64,000 bases of DNA, taken from contig NC_133009.1 in the NCBI RefSeq assembly GCF_048564905.1, positions 265,001 to 329,000 on the forward strand, read 5' to 3'. Positions 1 to 12,349 of the stretch are shown in pieces. The stretch comes from Vicugna pacos. Its lineage: Eukaryota; Chordata; Mammalia; Artiodactyla; Camelidae. The first letter of the stretch is position 1, and each line of letters opens with the position of its first letter. Under the pieces are notes generated by a model. That model saw nothing but the letters and a program-made list of their open reading frames with translations, had not been told where the DNA came from and made no database searches. The position numbers were made by a program, and so were the translations under genes.

Positions 1-1034
1 GGTGGTGGAGGAGGTAGAGGTGGATGTGGGGGAGGTGGAGGTGGATGTGGAGGAGTTGGAGGTGGAGGAGGTGGAGGAGGTGGAGGTGGAGGAGGTGGAG
101 GTGCAGGAGGAGGAGGTGGAGGTGGAGGAAGAAGAGGTGGAGGTGGAGGAGGAGGACGTGGAGGAGGTGGATGTGGAGGAGGAGGATGTGGAGAAGGAGA
201 ATGTGGAGGAGGATGTGGAGGAGGAGGTGGATGTGGAGGAGGAGTAGGAGGATGTGGAGGAGGAGGAGGAGGATGTGGTGTAGGAGGAGGTGGAATTGGA
301 GGAGGAGGAGGAGGTGGAGGAGGAGGATGTGGAGGAGGATGTGGAGGAGGATGTGGAGGAGGAGGACGTGGAGGAGGAGGAGGAGGTGGACGAGGAGGAG
401 TAGGTGGTGGAGGAGAAGGAGGTGGTGGAGGAGGAGGAGGTGGTGGAGGAGGTAGAGGTGGATGAGGAGGAGGTGGAGGTGGATGTGGATGAGTTGGAGG
501 TGGAGGAGGTGGAGGAGGTGGAGGTGGAGGAGGTGGAGGTGCAGGAGGAGAACGTGGAGGAGGAGGAGGTGTAGGTGGTGGAGGAAGAGGTGGAGGTGGA
601 GGAGGAGGACGTGGAGGAGGTGGATGTGGAGGAGGAGGATGTGGAGAAGGAGAATGTGGAGGACGATGTGGAGGAGTAGGTGGATGTGGAATAGGAGCAG
701 GATGTGGAAGAGGAGGTTGAGGAGGAGGAGGTGGTGGAGGAGGAGGAGGTGGAGGATGAGGAGGAGGTAGTGGAGGAGGAGGAGGTGGAGTAGGAGGAGG
801 TGGAGGAGGTGGAGGAGGAGGAGGTGGAGGAGGAGGAGGAGATGGAGGAGGAGGAGATGGAGGAGGTGGTGGAGGAGGAGGTGGTGGAGGAGGAGGAGTT
901 GGTGGTGGAGGAGAAGGAGGAGGAGGTGGAGGAGAAGGAGGAGGTGGAGGAGGAGTTGGTGGAGGAGGAGTAGGTGGAGGTGGAGAAGGATGTGGAGAAG
1001 GAGGAGGAGGTGGAGAAGGAGGAGCTGGAGGTGG
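1..1034 (+). repeat. GGA/GGT purine-rich satellite with ~440-bp higher-order repeat
   Basis: Almost every base is G, A or T in short units such as ggaggt, ggaggtgga and ggatgtgga, with hardly any C. A larger unit repeats. The block starting ggtagaggtggatg at 13 recurs at 451, gtgcaggagg at 111 recurs at 539, and gagaaggagaatgtgg at 191 recurs near 644, giving a period of roughly 430-455 bp. Runs of GG spaced by one to three bases make the + strand a strong candidate for G-quadruplexes. The opposite strand is a near-pure pyrimidine tract. Long open frames here (Glu/Val-rich or Arg/Trp-rich) are by-products of the repeat and not genes. The array is cut by the window edge, so its full length is unknown. 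Confidence 0.93.
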
Positions 1035-1903
1035 AGTTTCAACAATTTGTTGCCCTGTATGTGATCTCTATGGAAACTAGGCCTGTTCCTTGAAGTTTTG
1101 CTATAAACCACCCCCTGCCCACACCTCCCGTCCTCAGAAGGCTCACAGTCTTGGAAGCATTAGCCCACTTGTCTCCTTTGTCCAACAAAGAAATAAAGCT
1201 GCCTCTTCTACTTCATCCAAAACTCTGTCCTCCAGTCTCAATTCAGTAAGCTTAATAAGGAGGCTGTGTTTTGGCAACTGGTTCATGTATCAGTTTTATG
1301 ACTTTCCAGGCCATTACCTTATCTAGGTTGCTTTCTGCTCAGTGCCAGCCTCATTGTATTAAATGAAGATAATAGTGCCTACCTCCGAGGGTTACTATTT
1401 GGATATAATACAAGTCAAGTGCTTAGATTAGCCCCCGGCAGGTACAAAGGTGAATTCTTAGGCTACATGAGTTACTGTATAATTTCTGTCTTCTAGGAGC
1501 TGACGGCAAGATACACTGAAATGGACATGCTTCTACGATACATACAGTCAACAAAACAAGAAAAACATAAAACAAAAACAAAATTAGATGATGGATATTT
1601 TATGGCTTTTCTTTTTATAGGTTCTACTTGTTTGTAAAATTGAGTGTCAGCTCTTTAGCTTGGCATCAAAGTCCATCACAATCTGATGCCAACGTTTCTA
1701 TACACGTAACACATTCTTCCCCACTGACTAAATAACCTATACTCAGACCAAACCAGGCCTTTAACTGTGGGCTCAGTGGACTCTACATCTAATCTCTACA
1801 AATCTATTCATGATATTTATTTAATCTGTATATAAAATACTTTTCATTCACATTTATTGGTAAATATCTTCTCATCTTTTACCAACCAGGCCAGACGGCT
1901 TTC
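1035..1903. other. Mostly unique sequence with a faint MIR trace
   Basis: No gene is seen. Around 1290-1440 the run 'aagataatagtgcctacctc' followed by 'gggttactatttggatataat' resembles the middle of a MIR SINE on the + strand, but it is weak. The rest is unremarkable AT-rich DNA leading up to the L1 target site. Confidence 0.5.
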
Positions 1904-3051
1904 TCCACAAAGACTTTTTTTTTTATTGATTTGTAATCATTTTACAATTTTGTGTCAAATTCCAGTGTAGAGCACAATTTTTCAGTTATACATGAACATA
2001 CGTATATTCACTGTCACATTTTTTCTCTGTGAGCTACCATATGATCTTGTGTGTATTTCCCTGTGCTATACAGTATAACCTTGTTTATCTATTCTACAAT
2101 TTTAAAATCCTGTCTATCCCTTCCCACCCTCCACCTCCTTGGCAACCACAAATTTGTATTCTATGTCCAGGAGTCTGTTTCTGTTTTGTATTTATGCTTT
2201 GTTTGTTGGTTGGTTTGTTTGTTTGTTTTAGATTCCACATATGAGTGACCTCTTGTGGTATTTTTCTTTCTCTTTCTGGTTTATTTCACTTAGAATGACA
2301 TTCTCCAGGAGCATCCATGTTGCTGCAAATGGCATTATGTTGTCAGTTTTTATGGCTGAGTAGTATTCCATTGTAGAAATATACCACTTCTTCTTTATCC
2401 AGTCATCCGTTGATGGACATTTAGGCTGTCTCCATGTCTTGGCTATTGTAAATAGTGCTGCTACGAACACTGGGGTTCAGGTGTCATCCTGAAGTAGGGT
2501 TCCTTCTGGATATAAGCCCAGGAACGGGATTCCTGGGTCATACGGTAAATATATTCCTAGTCTTTTGAGGAATCTGCATACTGTTTTCCACAGTGGCTGC
2601 ACCAAACTGCATTCCCACTAGCAGTGTAGGAGGGTTCCCCTTTCTCCACAGCCTCTCCAGCATCTGTCATTTGTGGATTTTTGAATGATGGTCATTCTGA
2701 CTGGCGTGAGGTGATACCTCATTGTAGTTTTGATTTGCATTTCTCTCATAATTAGTGATATTGAGCATTTTTTCATGTGCCTATTGATCATTTGTATCTC
2801 TTCCTTGGGGAATTGCTTGTTTAGGTTGTTTGCCCAATTTTGGATTGGGTTGTTTGGTTGTTTCTTATTAAGTCGTATGAGCTGCTTATATATTCTGGAG
2901 ATCAAGCCTTTGTCAGTTTCATCTGCAAAAATTTTTTCCCATTCCATAGGTTGTCTTTTTGTTTTACTTATAGTTTCCTTTGCTGTGCAGAAGCTTGTAA
3001 GTTTAATTAGGTTCCACTTGTTTGTTTGTTTCTTTTTTCCACAAAGACTTT
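1904..3051 (-). mobile_element. 5'-truncated L1 LINE with 14-bp target-site duplication
   Basis: The minus strand holds the end of L1 ORF2 and the whole 3'UTR. Translated pieces include 'KTWRQPKCPSTDDWIKKKWY' and 'EYYSAIKTDNIMPFAATW', which are hallmark C-terminal ORF2 residues. The element body runs 1918-3037, with the T-run at 1915-1924 as its poly(A) tail. The sequence tccacaaagacttt occurs at 1904-1917 and again at 3038-3051, a perfect target-site duplication. The element is about 1.1 kb against about 6-7 kb for a full L1, and its ORF2 frame is broken, so it cannot move. The intact duplication argues for a fairly recent insertion. Confidence 0.93.
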
Positions 3052-3784
3052 CTTTAAAGCCCCAGCAGACAGAATGTATCTACCCTTTCTGTAGCATTAA
3101 CACTTTTTGCCTCCATTATCATATTTATCATATATGCTCTTGGGTTAGAGTTATTTTGTGAAGCCCACGAGGTTTCAAGTACCTGCATAGACAGAAATTG
3201 CTCCTTATTGGTCTTTACACCATCCTTGGACCGGGCTCCACCACCACCATCTTCACAATACACACAGTGCAGGCTACCGTGCCTTATACACTGCAGGCAT
3301 TTGACAAATATGAGTGGGGTCTGTGAATTGCTGGGATGTAGGGAAGTATAAGTGGAATGGAGATGGGGAAGAATTCCTTATCTTGACCAAATGGGGAAAG
3401 GAAAAGCGGGTGGCTATAACCCAGGGGCTGCAACCGCTTATTAAAATTAGATCTTCACTGTCAGAACAAATTCTCACACGTGCTTGGTATTAGGTATCTT
3501 TCAGGGGCTGGCTACTTTCACACCCCCTTCTAAGAAAGCTGCCTCCCCTTCAGCCCCTGATGAAGTGGTGGATGAGTCAACTCTATTTGTTCTGCCGTAG
3601 TCCACCCTCCAGCCTGGGTTAATTGGATCAGGGCAGCCAATTCACAGGAAGCCTGGTTACATGTAGCCTCACATAACAAGATGAGTTCAGTCAATGGCTC
3701 TTCCACTGAGAATGTCAGATTGGGACTTGGAGCAAGTATTCAACCAGGAGCTATAAACACCAGAGTTTCTGTCACAATAAAAAC
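3052..3784. other. Unique sequence, no gene seen
   Basis: No repeat family or exon could be recognised. Open frames are short and lack splice context. Confidence 0.4.
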
Positions 3785-3980
3785 AACATAGCTATATTTA
3801 TCCAGCATGTACTGTGTGCCATGACTAGGCTGTGTATTTAAGGACAGTATCTTACTTACTCCTCACAGTATTCCGTGAGTTCAAAGCCATTATTAGCTCC
3901 CTTTTCTACATGAGGAAACGACACAGAGAAGTTACATGATAAATCAGGAGTCAAACTCGAGCAATCTTTCTCTAGAGTCT
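3785..3980 (-). repeat. MIR SINE fragment (minus)
   Basis: Text reads as reverse-complement MIR: 'catgtactgtgtgcc', then 'ttacttactcctcacagtat', then 'tgaggaaacgacacagagaa', ending in a decayed 'gtcaaactcgag'. This is an ancient mammalian SINE. Confidence 0.7.
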
Positions 3981-4474
3981 GTTCCCCAACCTCTGTGCTG
4001 ACATATTTGTTTCCCCAGGACGGGGCAGGGTGGGACAAAATGTCCTGAAGACCCAGGGATGGGGCACCCCTTTGAAGGTCATGGGCAAGACAAGGAGTAA
4101 GTGGAGGAAGGCAGTCTACGGAGGAAAACAAAGCAAGCAGGGTGGGAGGAGGGTCAAAGAGAATGTAAATAAAAGATGATGAAGCCACAGATAGGCCTCA
4201 TTTCCCGGCAGCTGTAAAATTCCCAGGGGCTTGGCAATATTGTGTTTCCTGCCATAGGGTTTTGTGACCCGGCTGCTTATGATAAACTGACTTGTGTGTG
4301 AGCTAAATCGAGGGGGACTTTGCAGTGACAAGAACTCGTGTGCACGTGCTCAAATCCTGTGTGTTCCCGCATTGAAACACAGTTAGTTGTGGACTCAGAA
4401 GTCACAGTTATTGCCCGGACCCCAGCTCAGCTCTACTCCAACTCTGCAGGCCCTCCAGCTCAGGAAATAATTCC
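3981..4474. other. Unique sequence, no gene seen
   Basis: No recognisable repeat. Several stop-free stretches on the minus strand have no support as exons. Confidence 0.4.
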
Positions 4475-4610
4475 TTACTCAGAGTCAGAGGACGTGGTTG
4501 GAGTTCCATCTCTGCCGTCTTATTACCTGCGTGACCTTGAACTGGTCCTTGATGTCTTTGAACCTCAACAGCTTCATTTAGCAAGTGTGCGTGGGAGGGG
4601 ACAGCTAATA
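4475..4610 (+). repeat. MIR SINE fragment (plus)
   Basis: The core 'ttacctgcgtgaccttgaac' and the following 'tgtctttgaacctcaacagc' correspond to the MIR segment 'tgtgtgaccttgggcaagtt...cctcagtttcctc'. Both ends are worn. Confidence 0.6.
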
Positions 4611-6149
4611 ACAAACATTTGCCCTACCTCCTGCCTCTAGCCAAGAATCCTGACTGCAGCTTCACTAAGACAGAGTAGGTGAAGAGGCTGTGCAAATATG
4701 GAACATTTTTTTTTAAGCTTAGCGTTCCTTAGGGCTTGGGTGTAAATTATGGCTTTTATCAGTGGTGCTGGGCTAGTCAGTAAAGGAACACAGTAATGTT
4801 ATCACCATCGCATTTCCCTTACTCGTGTCCCTGTTTACAAAGTCACAGTTATTGCCAGAAAATACTCACATTCCTTTGTTCTCATTGAGTCAACTCTGGA
4901 AGCACCAGTCTCTTTATCAGTAAGATGATCTGTTTTTCCTCTCCTCTTTTATTCATGAGCAGAAACACCCTCCTGGGCTGGCTCTCCATGGGCTTGGCTC
5001 TCCATAGTCTTCCTCTGTTTCTCTGCTTCACCAAAGCTTACCTACTCTGCCAACTTGGGCCGAAACGGCCTCCTCCCCACCTACAATGAAGGGGTGTCTG
5101 TGACTGCTGTCTAGAGGACCCTAATTGATTGTTGGAGAGAAACTTGCCTGGCCACAAAGAGATGGGCCAGATAGATATTAGCTTGAGAACCCAGCCAACT
5201 GTGTGATTCTCTGATACAATTAAGATCAATTGCATCTTGTAATACAAGACACAGAGGGGTTTTGAATTTAGTGTAATTTCTTTGATGGGTTTGTTTGTAA
5301 ATGAATCATGTCTCCTTCATAAGTATCATTTTGTGGGGTTTTCCCAACTTCAGAAACTTTTAGTGTCTCATCAAAACCACAAAACTCACTAAATCATAGT
5401 CTTCCTTTTGGAACTCATACAGACATAATCCAAGTTTACTATAAATAAATTATGAGATAGTTGATGCTTGCTTTATTAAGTTTGGGAGTTGGGAGGGTCC
5501 TGAGACACAGGAGCCCTGAGGTAGGCTGGCAGATAAAACACAGGACGCTCAGTTGAGTTGAATTTGAATTTCAGGTAAATAACAAATAAACAACTAACTG
5601 TCGATGAAGGATGTTGAGGCCATCAAGCCATCGGCCACTGTAGCTGTGCACCCAGAGGGGATTCAAGAGGGAGAAAAACAAGATACTGGTCCTAGATAGT
5701 TAAGGTACATATCAAAGGAATGATTTCAGTGAGCCCAGATTCTTGCACCTTCCCATACATAGAAAAGCACTAAATTCATTCTCCTGAGATGTCTGTTTTC
5801 CTTTAATTAGCAGCAATGTTTTGATATTCTGACTACCCTAGTTTTGTTTTGTTTATTTTTGTTTTGTTCTGTTTATGCAAAAACTTCTATATATCCTGGC
5901 TCCTCCCTTACGTCTTCAGACTAGTCCCTCAGAGTTATCTGAAAAGCTGTCTCCTGGGCTTAAGTCCGCTGAATAAAACATAATTCTCAACTTTTAGGCT
6001 GTGCATTTTTTCCAGTCGACACAACCACTACTAAGCTTTTCCAACAGGAACGAGGAAGGAGGCTAGGTCATTCCAGGAACATGGCCTTGGGCTGCTGGAA
6101 GCCACAGAGTGTTGGTCTCTAAGTGTAGGGGTTTGAATGAAATCCTTGT
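4611..6149. other. Mostly unique sequence
   Basis: No exon recognised. At about 5523-5595 'cagataaaacacaggacgct' plus 'gaatttgaatttcaggtaaa' resembles a common short DNA-transposon or L1-derived fragment whose family I cannot name with certainty. Confidence 0.4.
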
Positions 6150-6422
6150 GTGCCCAAAGCTCTTTGTAGTTCTTGCCTTCAAAAGTGCCTGGCACAGGAA
6201 ATTATGCTTAACAAAAATAGTCATCCTGTTAACAAGTTAAATGTGAGCCCCAACCCTGACCTCCAACCTTGGAGCTCTAACGGAATCAAAGCCCCTGGCC
6301 TGGTGGTCAAGAAGTTCTTTCCTGCTCAGGGTCATGCTGTCAATTATGAAACTGAGTTTGGTGCTAGCAAGACAGATGTTTATTCAATGCCAGAGAGTGA
6401 AGAAGAGGAGCTCAAACTCTAA
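6150..6422 (+). other. Unrecognised 90-codon open frame with acidic C-terminus
   Basis: An ATG-to-TAA frame of 90 codons ends in an acidic tail (residues about 81-90, SEEEELKL-like). It contains 'LVVKKFFPAQGHAVNYETEF' in the middle. I do not recognise the protein. No splice sites, Kozak context or poly(A) signal fit convincingly. An A-run (about 6501-6510) and a G-run (about 6452-6460) lie downstream. It could be a fragment of a retrocopied gene or of an old transposon, or chance. It is reported because the frame is long for its composition and has a non-random amino-acid make-up. Confidence 0.2.
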
Positions 6423-7086
6423 AGATAACTTCTCCATGAAGAGAGGAAAAGGGGGGGGGAGATTTTAAGGGGTAAGAGGCAGGTGCAACATCAGAAGCTG
6501 AAAAAAAAAACAGAGCTTTCCAGGAACAGATGGCATACACAGGCCCTCAGGCCCCCTTGTACATGGCACAAACTGTCCCTAGCCGAATACAAATCCCCTC
6601 TTTGGATGGGGATCTTAACACGGTAATGAAGCAAAAGCTGCTTTCAGATGCTTCCAGATTTCATCTGCACAGGTGCATTCCTGTGGTCAAGTCACAGCTG
6701 GTTTGATGCAGTTGACCACAGTATATCTCTCAAAGCAAATATCTCTCAAAGGATAGCTGCAAAATATCTCTGCTAAATACCAGGTAGTCTTGAAACAAGC
6801 ACAGAGATAAACCAAGGCAATGAAACTGGGGACCTTTATCCTACTTTGCTCCCTATCTTGGATCTAGATGGTTAGGTCTAGTTTTGTTGCCAGCCTTTCT
6901 GGCACCCTGCAGATAAAACACAACTGGCTTGCATAGTTAAAGACAACTTCTGCCCCCTGGGGCTTGGGTTGTATAGCATAGGGGACCATTTCTTTATTAA
7001 TTCAAAATACTATAAGATCTTTCATAATCAAACTGTATCCAACCAGAATTTTTTACAACTTGTGTGTGAACAAAGGGCTTTTGGCA
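6423..7086. other. Unique or unclassified sequence
   Basis: No gene seen. Near 6720-6755 'atatctctcaaag' is present as a short direct repeat, about 18 bp apart. Confidence 0.4.
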
Positions 7087-7180
7087 GGGGTGAGTTTAGC
7101 TCAGCAGTAGAGCATGTGCTTAGCATGTGCAAGGTCCTGGGTTCAAACCACAGTAACTCCATTTTAAAAAAAAGGAGGGG
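7087..7180 (+). mobile_element. Camelid tRNA-derived SINE (Vic-1 type)
   Basis: Contains A-box-like 'tttagctcagcagtagagc', the 'atgtgcttagcatgtgc' core and B-box-like 'gggttcaaacc', then 'cagtaactcc' and an A-run. The copy is short and moderately worn. The internal Pol III boxes come from a tRNA, but this is not a functional tRNA gene. Confidence 0.88.
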
Positions 7181-8244
7181 AGGGAGCTTTTGATGCAAAC
7201 TTTCAATGTTAAAAAAAAAAAAGGGACTAGGAAACTTGTTTAACTTGCTTAAAATATCATTAACTCTTAGGAAATTGTTCACAAGCAATGGACATGCTGC
7301 AGTTTAAAATGAATCTCATTTTTCCACTGAGTCGTATTTAAGACTTGCCATCAATGTTTTTATTGACGTAGAATTGGTGATCTATAGGTACAAAATACAC
7401 ATATTTAAATTAGTCTATAATTTGTACCATATGTTAGTTCTCAGCTTGCCCTCCCTTAGTCCAAAATACAAACATTTCTCAGTTTCTGAATAGGTCAAGG
7501 TACTTCGTTGATTTAATTATATCTATATTGCAGCCAGTCTGAGCTGGGTCTGGAGAAGAATGTGTGTCCTATTTTTGTTTCTCTTTACTCATTAGATTTC
7601 TATTTTTAAATGGTACTGCATTGTGAGTTTAACTTAATGCCCACAGAAGCAGCCATGGATGGAATTCTATTCCTCCTTGAGTTTTCACAGATTCAGGCTT
7701 TGTATAAAGAGCCTGTTTATCCTCAGATTAGCTTCTTTCTCTTTACTCTGACGGCATTACCTTAGTTCTGACCTTCATCACTTCTTGGCTGGATTATTCT
7801 AATCATATTTCACCTGGTAATTCTCTTTCTGGCTTTACTCACAGTGTCTGATATGATAACTTGCATGTGACAGAAGCCCAGAATAAGAGTGGCATAAATG
7901 AATGAGATAGAACTTTACTTCTCTGGTGCTCAAAAGTCTGGCTAGAATGGCAGCTCTCGACCAAAGCCATGGGAGCCCATCTCCGTCCATCTTGCTGTTC
8001 TGCTCAGCCACATACTCCCCGCATTGCAGTTCAGTCTTTGGGGAAGGGGACATGGATGAGAGGGCAGTACAACTTTACCTTTAAAGGCGTAACCCAGACG
8101 TTGCACTTCATCTTCCATCCCATTGCCCAGAACTTAGTCATATGGCCCACCCTTAGTTGTAAGGCAAGCTAGAAAATGCGATCTTTATTTGGTGCCCAGC
8201 TAAAAAATTGGGGTCTCTATTAATGCAGATAAAGAAGAGAAGGA
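7181..8244. other. Unique sequence, no gene seen
   Basis: AT-rich DNA. The stretch 7365-7440 (tattgacgtagaattggtg) could be a very worn L1 remnant. No exon recognised. Confidence 0.4.
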
Positions 8245-8465
8245 TATATAATGGTGCTGTCCAATATGGAAGCCACTAGCCACATGTGGCTATTTACATT
8301 TAAATTTATTAAAATTAAATAACAGCATAAATTCAGTTTCTCAGATGCACTAGCTGTATTTCAAGTGCTCGGTGTTGTGAGTGGCTACATGCCATGAGAT
8401 TGGGCAGCACAGATATAAAACTTTTCTATCATCATTGTAAGTTCTACTGGATAGAGCAGATATAG
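8245..8465. mobile_element. Non-autonomous hAT (Charlie-type) DNA transposon fossil
   Basis: The run 'gtgctgtccaatatggaagc' followed by 'cactagccacatgtggctat', and on the other side 'attgggcagcacag', are the hallmark ends of a widespread mammalian hAT MITE family. The element is decayed and carries no transposase. The exact Repbase family name is uncertain. Confidence 0.8.
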
Positions 8466-11400
8466 AAAACCAACAATCTTATTGTCACCCCACCAATTCT
8501 TCACACAGAATTTCACATAAAACTAATCCCCTTGTTTGTGTGTTTAAAGAGTTTCAATGGGTCTCTACTGCTTTCAGCATAAACCCCAAATCTCCCTAGC
8601 CTAGAACATCAGCCCTTTGTTTAATCTGAACCTTTCTTACCACTCCATCTTCATCTACTACACTTCTCCATAAATGCCTTTTACTTATATCATGTGGCAT
8701 TGCAGGTCTTGAAACAAATCATGCTTTTGCACATGTTGTGTTCTCTCTGTTACTGGAAAACTGGGTTTGCCTCTTGGTGGGTGTCAAGCCAAAAGACCCC
8801 CCTACCTTATCTGCTTACAAAATTCCCCCTTGATATATTTCACTGTTAAGTCTAGAGGTCTATCTTCTGTAATTGCTTTCTGCTGAGAATGGGTGTTGTA
8901 GTCTCCCTGGTTAGAAGAGTGGAAGTCTGTCATTGCTAGAACTAGGTAAGTTTTGGGGTCCACCAAAGTACTGTCTGAATCTCGCTTGAATAGCATTATT
9001 CTAGCAGATGTGGGAGAGACACAGCAGGAGAGAAAATTAGCATCTTTGCAACGTCATCAGCAAAGACTTGAGGCAAGGACGCCCTAAACCAAACCATTTT
9101 CCTAATATTTTCCCAAAACTAGGAAGGGGATCATTCCGAAAAGAGATTTGATTTTTCATTTGCATGATAAGGTGAGCCACATTAGAAGACTCATCAGGTA
9201 TAGAAAACAGCATTTGGGAAGTTTTATAGTATAAGTTCCTCCTTGAGAGGCTGTTAAGACATCAGGGGCCATGTGGTTTTGTAGGACCATATTTTTTATC
9301 TGAGAAACATTTGCATTCAGCTGATTGGCAGCCTGATTATTATCTCTTTAAAGCTTGCTGGGTAAAATTTGTTAAGCACGCTATGTGAGGGATGATGTCC
9401 TCTATTTTTTATCTCTAAATGCATGCCTCTTCTCAATGGCCAAAGCAGATGTACAATGCATGTTCAACAGTCCACAAAACAGGCCATTCTGGTCAATGTA
9501 AATTTAAATCATGTAGCAGTCAGAATGACTTCCCCATACTTCAACTGGAAATTTTTTTTTATCACTTCCCCTTTTGATTGCCAAGCTTTTGATAGATCAG
9601 AATATTTTTCCCTTAATGACAGGGTGGTTGCTGCCTGCTATGGGTCCATCATGTCATGTCCGTTGGTGCTAGGCCTCCTTTTGTTCATATATTTACCTAG
9701 TTATCCACGTTGAGGGAAAGCTAATCAGACACAGTGAACAAGTTCAGAGTTATGTTAACGGGGAAATGTGTTTTATAAGCTGTACATGTCATCAATCATG
9801 CCAAATTGTCACACAAACGTTATACATGCGCTTTTAGCAGTAGACTTAAATCAAGCCATGATACATATTGTGAGTAGTTAGTTATACTCTGTGATAATTT
9901 CACCGGAGAATTTCCTTTCCATCCTAAACCCTGGGGAAACTTCCAGTGTTAATAGGGAGACAAACATTTGATAAACACTTCAGTTAAATTAGTAGGATGG
10001 GTCTTAGAGTTCTGGTCCGGATTTTTGGGTCAACTGCCTGCCACTGCTGTTGTCTTTTTCTCCTCCTGCTATGGATGTCTTAAGGCATCAGCACTCCTCT
10101 CTGTAGACCAGTCCAATGCAGAGCTCCTTGTGCATAAGGGTCTGATAAGGGTCCTTTTAATATCTCAATTAATCTTTACAATAATATAACATAACAGCAA
10201 GGAGATACCTTGAAAGTGAGTCTTAGGTAGTAAATATAGACCTCAGTTAAGAAAACCAGAATTTAATATCCACTGAAGCATAATCTTGTTCCCTCTAAAA
10301 TTACCCCCATTTCTACCAAATACAAATAAGACTAATTTGTTTGCAAAATAAGTCTGGTTAATGGGCCACATAGGCTCTTTAAATTGGCTATGCTGGAACT
10401 TTTCATAAGGTTCCATCACATAAACTTTCTGTTAATAGTCTTATGAAGCCATCAGCTTTTGCATTAGGACTTTTATTTTCTTATCCAGTTCCACAGTATG
10501 ACCTGAAATTTATCAGAAACCTGTACTTGTCAAAAGTTCTTCCTGTGAATCTTCTTGAAGATGAAACATTTTTGCAAAACATCAGAGTAAAATAATAACT
10601 GTCTATAAATGACAAAAGACTTAATAGTCATGATTAAACCCCTGACCACAATGCAATTGACAAAAAAACTTGGTTACCATAACTAGACTTATGACTGATA
10701 ATATTTTATAAGGACATACCAGATTTTTTGGAATTCCCCATAGTTTTTAGAAATCTATATTAATATTTAGCCATACAGTATAACCTGAAGAGGCTTGTTA
10801 CCACTCATTTGACAATGCTTCCCATGTCATTTAACATATCAAATAATCCTATTTAATTTAGTCTCTCTCTGAGATGCCTCGGGGTTCCTTGGAAGAATCT
10901 TAAAGTTAGCTAGAGGTCAAAAGAACTTCAGTTAGTATTTGCTATTTGGGAAGTTGTCAAAAATATCAAAAATTTTCCAAATACCTGGTCAAATAGGATC
11001 ATAGGTCACTGTGAAATAACCATTCACTTAACCAAAGTGACAATAAAAGATCTCATAGGCAAATATAGAAAGTTACAATCAGATCTCTCAAAAGGCAGAG
11101 AAAGTCATAAGCTATTATCAAAAGCAGCTCAACACCGTAAGAAAACTTTGCTTTCCCAGCAGAGACAGAAAACCAAATTCTAGTCTTGCTTAAGACTATT
11201 TTCAATAACAAAATTCATTTACTTCATTATGTTTAATCTAATCTAAGCCAATCCTGACCATGTACGGAACTCTTTTCTCAGTGATCCTTCTCCACAAACC
11301 TTCTAACTTTTTGTATCCATATTATTTTGTCCCTTATTTTCTTTCCCATTTGGAAACAACCAGCTCTTGGACAAAACTACCTTTTTTCCCTTTTAGCAAA

Positions 11401-12092
11401 ATACTTTTCCATTCCTCATACCTTCTTTTACTGAAAATATGTTTCCTAGTTTCCTTGCATACTGAAACGTTTTCCTTATTATTTTAGTAGCTTTAATTAC
11501 ATATATTACAATTTTAACCCTTAAAACCCCTAATCTCTAGCAAAAACCAAGAAGCAAGTAATTGTGAACTGTTTGGCATACCAGTACTTCCTGGCTGGCA
11601 AACTTATGAACATACTCTATTAACTGTAGAAACACACATTTTCTCATAGCAGCATTTCTTCCCTTAATGTGTTACAACATGTGCATTTAATAAAGCCAGA
11701 CATCTTTACTTTCCCATTTCCCTCCTGTAAGATGACAAAAGTGGGTAAACTTAGACCTGCTTAGCAATTAATGTTCCAGTATTTTATTTTATTTGAAATG
11801 ACCTGGATAGCCAGTGAATTCATTTAACTTTATATAGTTTCAAGTTGCCAAAATCTGGAAAGACTATTTTTAATTATTCATAAAATGAAATTACTCCTAA
11901 CAAGTTTACCTTAAAAAAAAAAAACCTCATCTCATTTATATTTAATTTACCTAAAAGTTTCATCATATCAAGTTATTTTCCTTTCTGACAACTTTGCAAC
12001 AGATATAATTTTATTTGACTTCTAGTAAACCTAGGTACAATAAAAGTATTATACTTAATATTGATGACTCTAAAGACGTGTTTATATTAATT
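8466..12092. other. AT-rich block, unclassified, no gene
   Basis: About 3.6 kb of uniformly AT-rich DNA with no SINE, MIR or L2 insertion that I can see, and no convincing exon. The same compositional style resumes after the L1 insertion at 12.1-12.35 kb and runs to about 12.8 kb. That suggests a single large source of about 4 kb, possibly an old transposable element of unknown class or simply old intergenic DNA. Open frames of up to 96 codons show no family resemblance that I recognise. Confidence 0.4.
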
Positions 12093-12349
12093 AAACCAAC
12101 AAGATTTTTTTAACATTTTTTTATTGATTTATAATCATTTTACAATGTTGTGTCAAATTCCAGTGTAGAGCACAACTTTTCAGTTATACATGAACATATA
12201 TATATTCATTATCACATTTTTTTCTCTGTGAGCTACCATAAGATCTTGTGTATATTTCCCTGTGCTTTACAGTATAATCTTGTTTATCTATTCTACAATT
12301 TTAAAATCTCGTCTATCCCTTCCCACCCTCCACCCCCTAAACCAATAAG
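12093..12349 (-). mobile_element. Very short L1 3'UTR insertion (minus) with 11-bp duplication
   Basis: The body at 12104-12338 matches the 3'UTR of the 1.9-3.05 kb L1 (for example 'tgtgtcaaattccagtgtag' and 'cagttatacatgaacat'), with a T-rich left end as poly(A). Flanks are aaaccaacaag (12093-12103) and aaaccaataag (12339-12349), a target-site duplication with one mismatch. Only about 235 bp of the element was inserted. Confidence 0.9.

Noticed and set aside
2-770. Long Glu/Val-rich and Arg/Trp-rich open frames at the left end
   Set aside because: They are produced by the GGA/GGT array, which lacks stop codons in several frames. Composition is wholly explained by the repeat.
7087-7180. tRNA gene
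   Set aside because: The A and B boxes belong to the tRNA-derived SINE found in nine copies. It has an A-rich tail and no cloverleaf with matching anticodon arm.
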